A stretch of DNA of 8,117 bases, taken from positions 1 to 8,117 of the forward strand of contig JBJOGJ010000181.1 of the NCBI GenBank assembly GCA_046048295.1. The letters run 5' to 3'. This DNA is from CBDCWA01 sp046048295 (GTDB lineage: Bacteria > Pseudomonadota > Alphaproteobacteria > Rhizobiales > Hyphomicrobiaceae). Positions 7,677-8,117 of the stretch are shown here, piece by piece. Under the pieces are notes generated by a model. It ran no database searches and was not told the origin of the DNA. It worked only from the letters and a program-made list of their open reading frames with translations. Made by a program: the position numbers and the translations under genes. Numbering within the stretch: the first letter of the stretch is position 1; every line of letters starts with the position of its first letter.

Positions 7677-7732
7677 TGCAGCCCTACTCCGAGCCCGACG
7701 CCAAGATCAGTGTGGTCCCTGCCGCACAGGTG

Positions 7733-8117
7733 CTAGATCGTTGCATACATGCGTCCCGGATTGAAAACCCCATAGGGGTCGAAGGCCTGCTTGAGGCTCG
7801 CTGTGAGCCGCGCCAGCCCCGGCTCGAGCGGCTGGAAAACGTCGATGGCGGCGCGCACGTCCGCGGTCGCCTTGATCAGAGTGGCGTGCCCGCCATAGAG
7901 CGCGATGACGCGGCGGATGTCGGTGACACCGGCGTCGTTCGAAGCCGGCACGAGCAGCCAGACGAGACCGCCCGACCAGTCGTAGCATGCCTCGACATCC
8001 ATGTACCTGCCGATTGCCGAGACGATGACCGGACCAAGCTTCGGTGGCACCGAAATACGCCAAAGCTGCTGATCGCCGGCGAGAAGATGATGCAGGTGGC
8101 GAAGCTCCTCCCAGAAC
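7733..8117 (-). CDS. glcE: Glycolate oxidase FAD-binding subunit GlcE (C-terminal part, runs off the right edge)
   Basis: Only the last 127 residues are present; the start lies beyond base 8117. The visible part reads FWEELRHLHHLLAGDQQLWR, then ISVPP, a YDWSGGLVWLLVP strand, GGHATLIKA, and the closing helix LKQAFDPYGVFNPGRMYATI. The FDPxGxFNPGRM ending is the conserved C-terminus of the GlcD/GlcE FAD-linked oxidases, and LWR(I/L)S followed by the glycine-rich GG segment points to GlcE. The open frame continues without a stop to the window edge; a GTG at 8048-8050 is internal, not the start. The stop TAG is at 7733-7735. It is first in the visible operon glcE-glcF-phosphatase. A glcD gene would be expected upstream, outside the window. 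Confidence 0.88.
   Translation of the reverse strand, partial: FWEELRHLHHLLAGDQQLWRISVPPKLGPVIVSAIGRYMDVEACYDWSGGLVWLLVPASNDAGVTDIRRVIALYGGHATLIKATADVRAAIDVFQPLEPGLARLTASLKQAFDPYGVFNPGRMYATI

Noticed and set aside
8048..8050. GTG as the start of a 105-residue gene at the right edge
   Set aside because: The frame stays open upstream and encodes GlcE-like sequence (LWRIS) before this codon, so it is internal to a truncated glcE.

Overview
The window is GC-rich DNA that looks like an alphaproteobacterial chromosome, probably Hyphomicrobiales (Rhizobiales) or a near relative. The evidence is the GroES and GroEL sequences (GroES opens MKFRPLHDRVVVKR, GroEL ends in a GGM-rich tail), a CIRCE operator before groES, Shine-Dalgarno starts and heavy G/C third-position codon use. 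The exact genus cannot be read from the sequence. Almost all of it is ordinary chromosomal gene content. There is no phage, transposon, CRISPR, tRNA or rRNA signal.

Layout. (1) 1-1022, minus strand: two tandem paralogous TauE/SafE-type membrane permeases. The downstream copy is cut by the left window edge. (2) 1023-1455: upstream region holding a TTGACA-type promoter, a CIRCE inverted repeat for HrcA, and a 21-bp-period direct repeat in the groES leader. (3) 1456-3440, plus strand: the groES-groEL chaperonin operon, closed by a strong intrinsic terminator. (4) 3529-3828, minus strand: a small secreted four-cysteine protein of unknown function, convergent with groEL. (5) 4069-5103, plus strand: a ten-helix-type EamA/DMT permease, divergent from the small secreted gene. 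(6) 5119-8117, minus strand: an operon of glcE (C-terminal part only), glcF and a metallophosphatase. These encode the FAD subunit and the iron-sulfur subunit of glycolate oxidase, then a protein whose start overlaps the glcF stop as ATGA.

The most interesting gene is that last one. It aligns from residue 1 with the bacterial RNA-repair enzyme Pnkp (kinase-phosphatase-ligase). The whole phosphatase active site is intact. The kinase P-loop is replaced residue for residue by non-functional residues, the kinase domain is about 47 residues short, and the ligase domain is absent. It therefore looks like a Pnkp stripped to its phosphatase, keeping a dead kinase remnant and translationally coupled to glycolate oxidase. 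Whether the glycolate link is functional (for example a phosphate ester that yields glycolate) or only positional is open.
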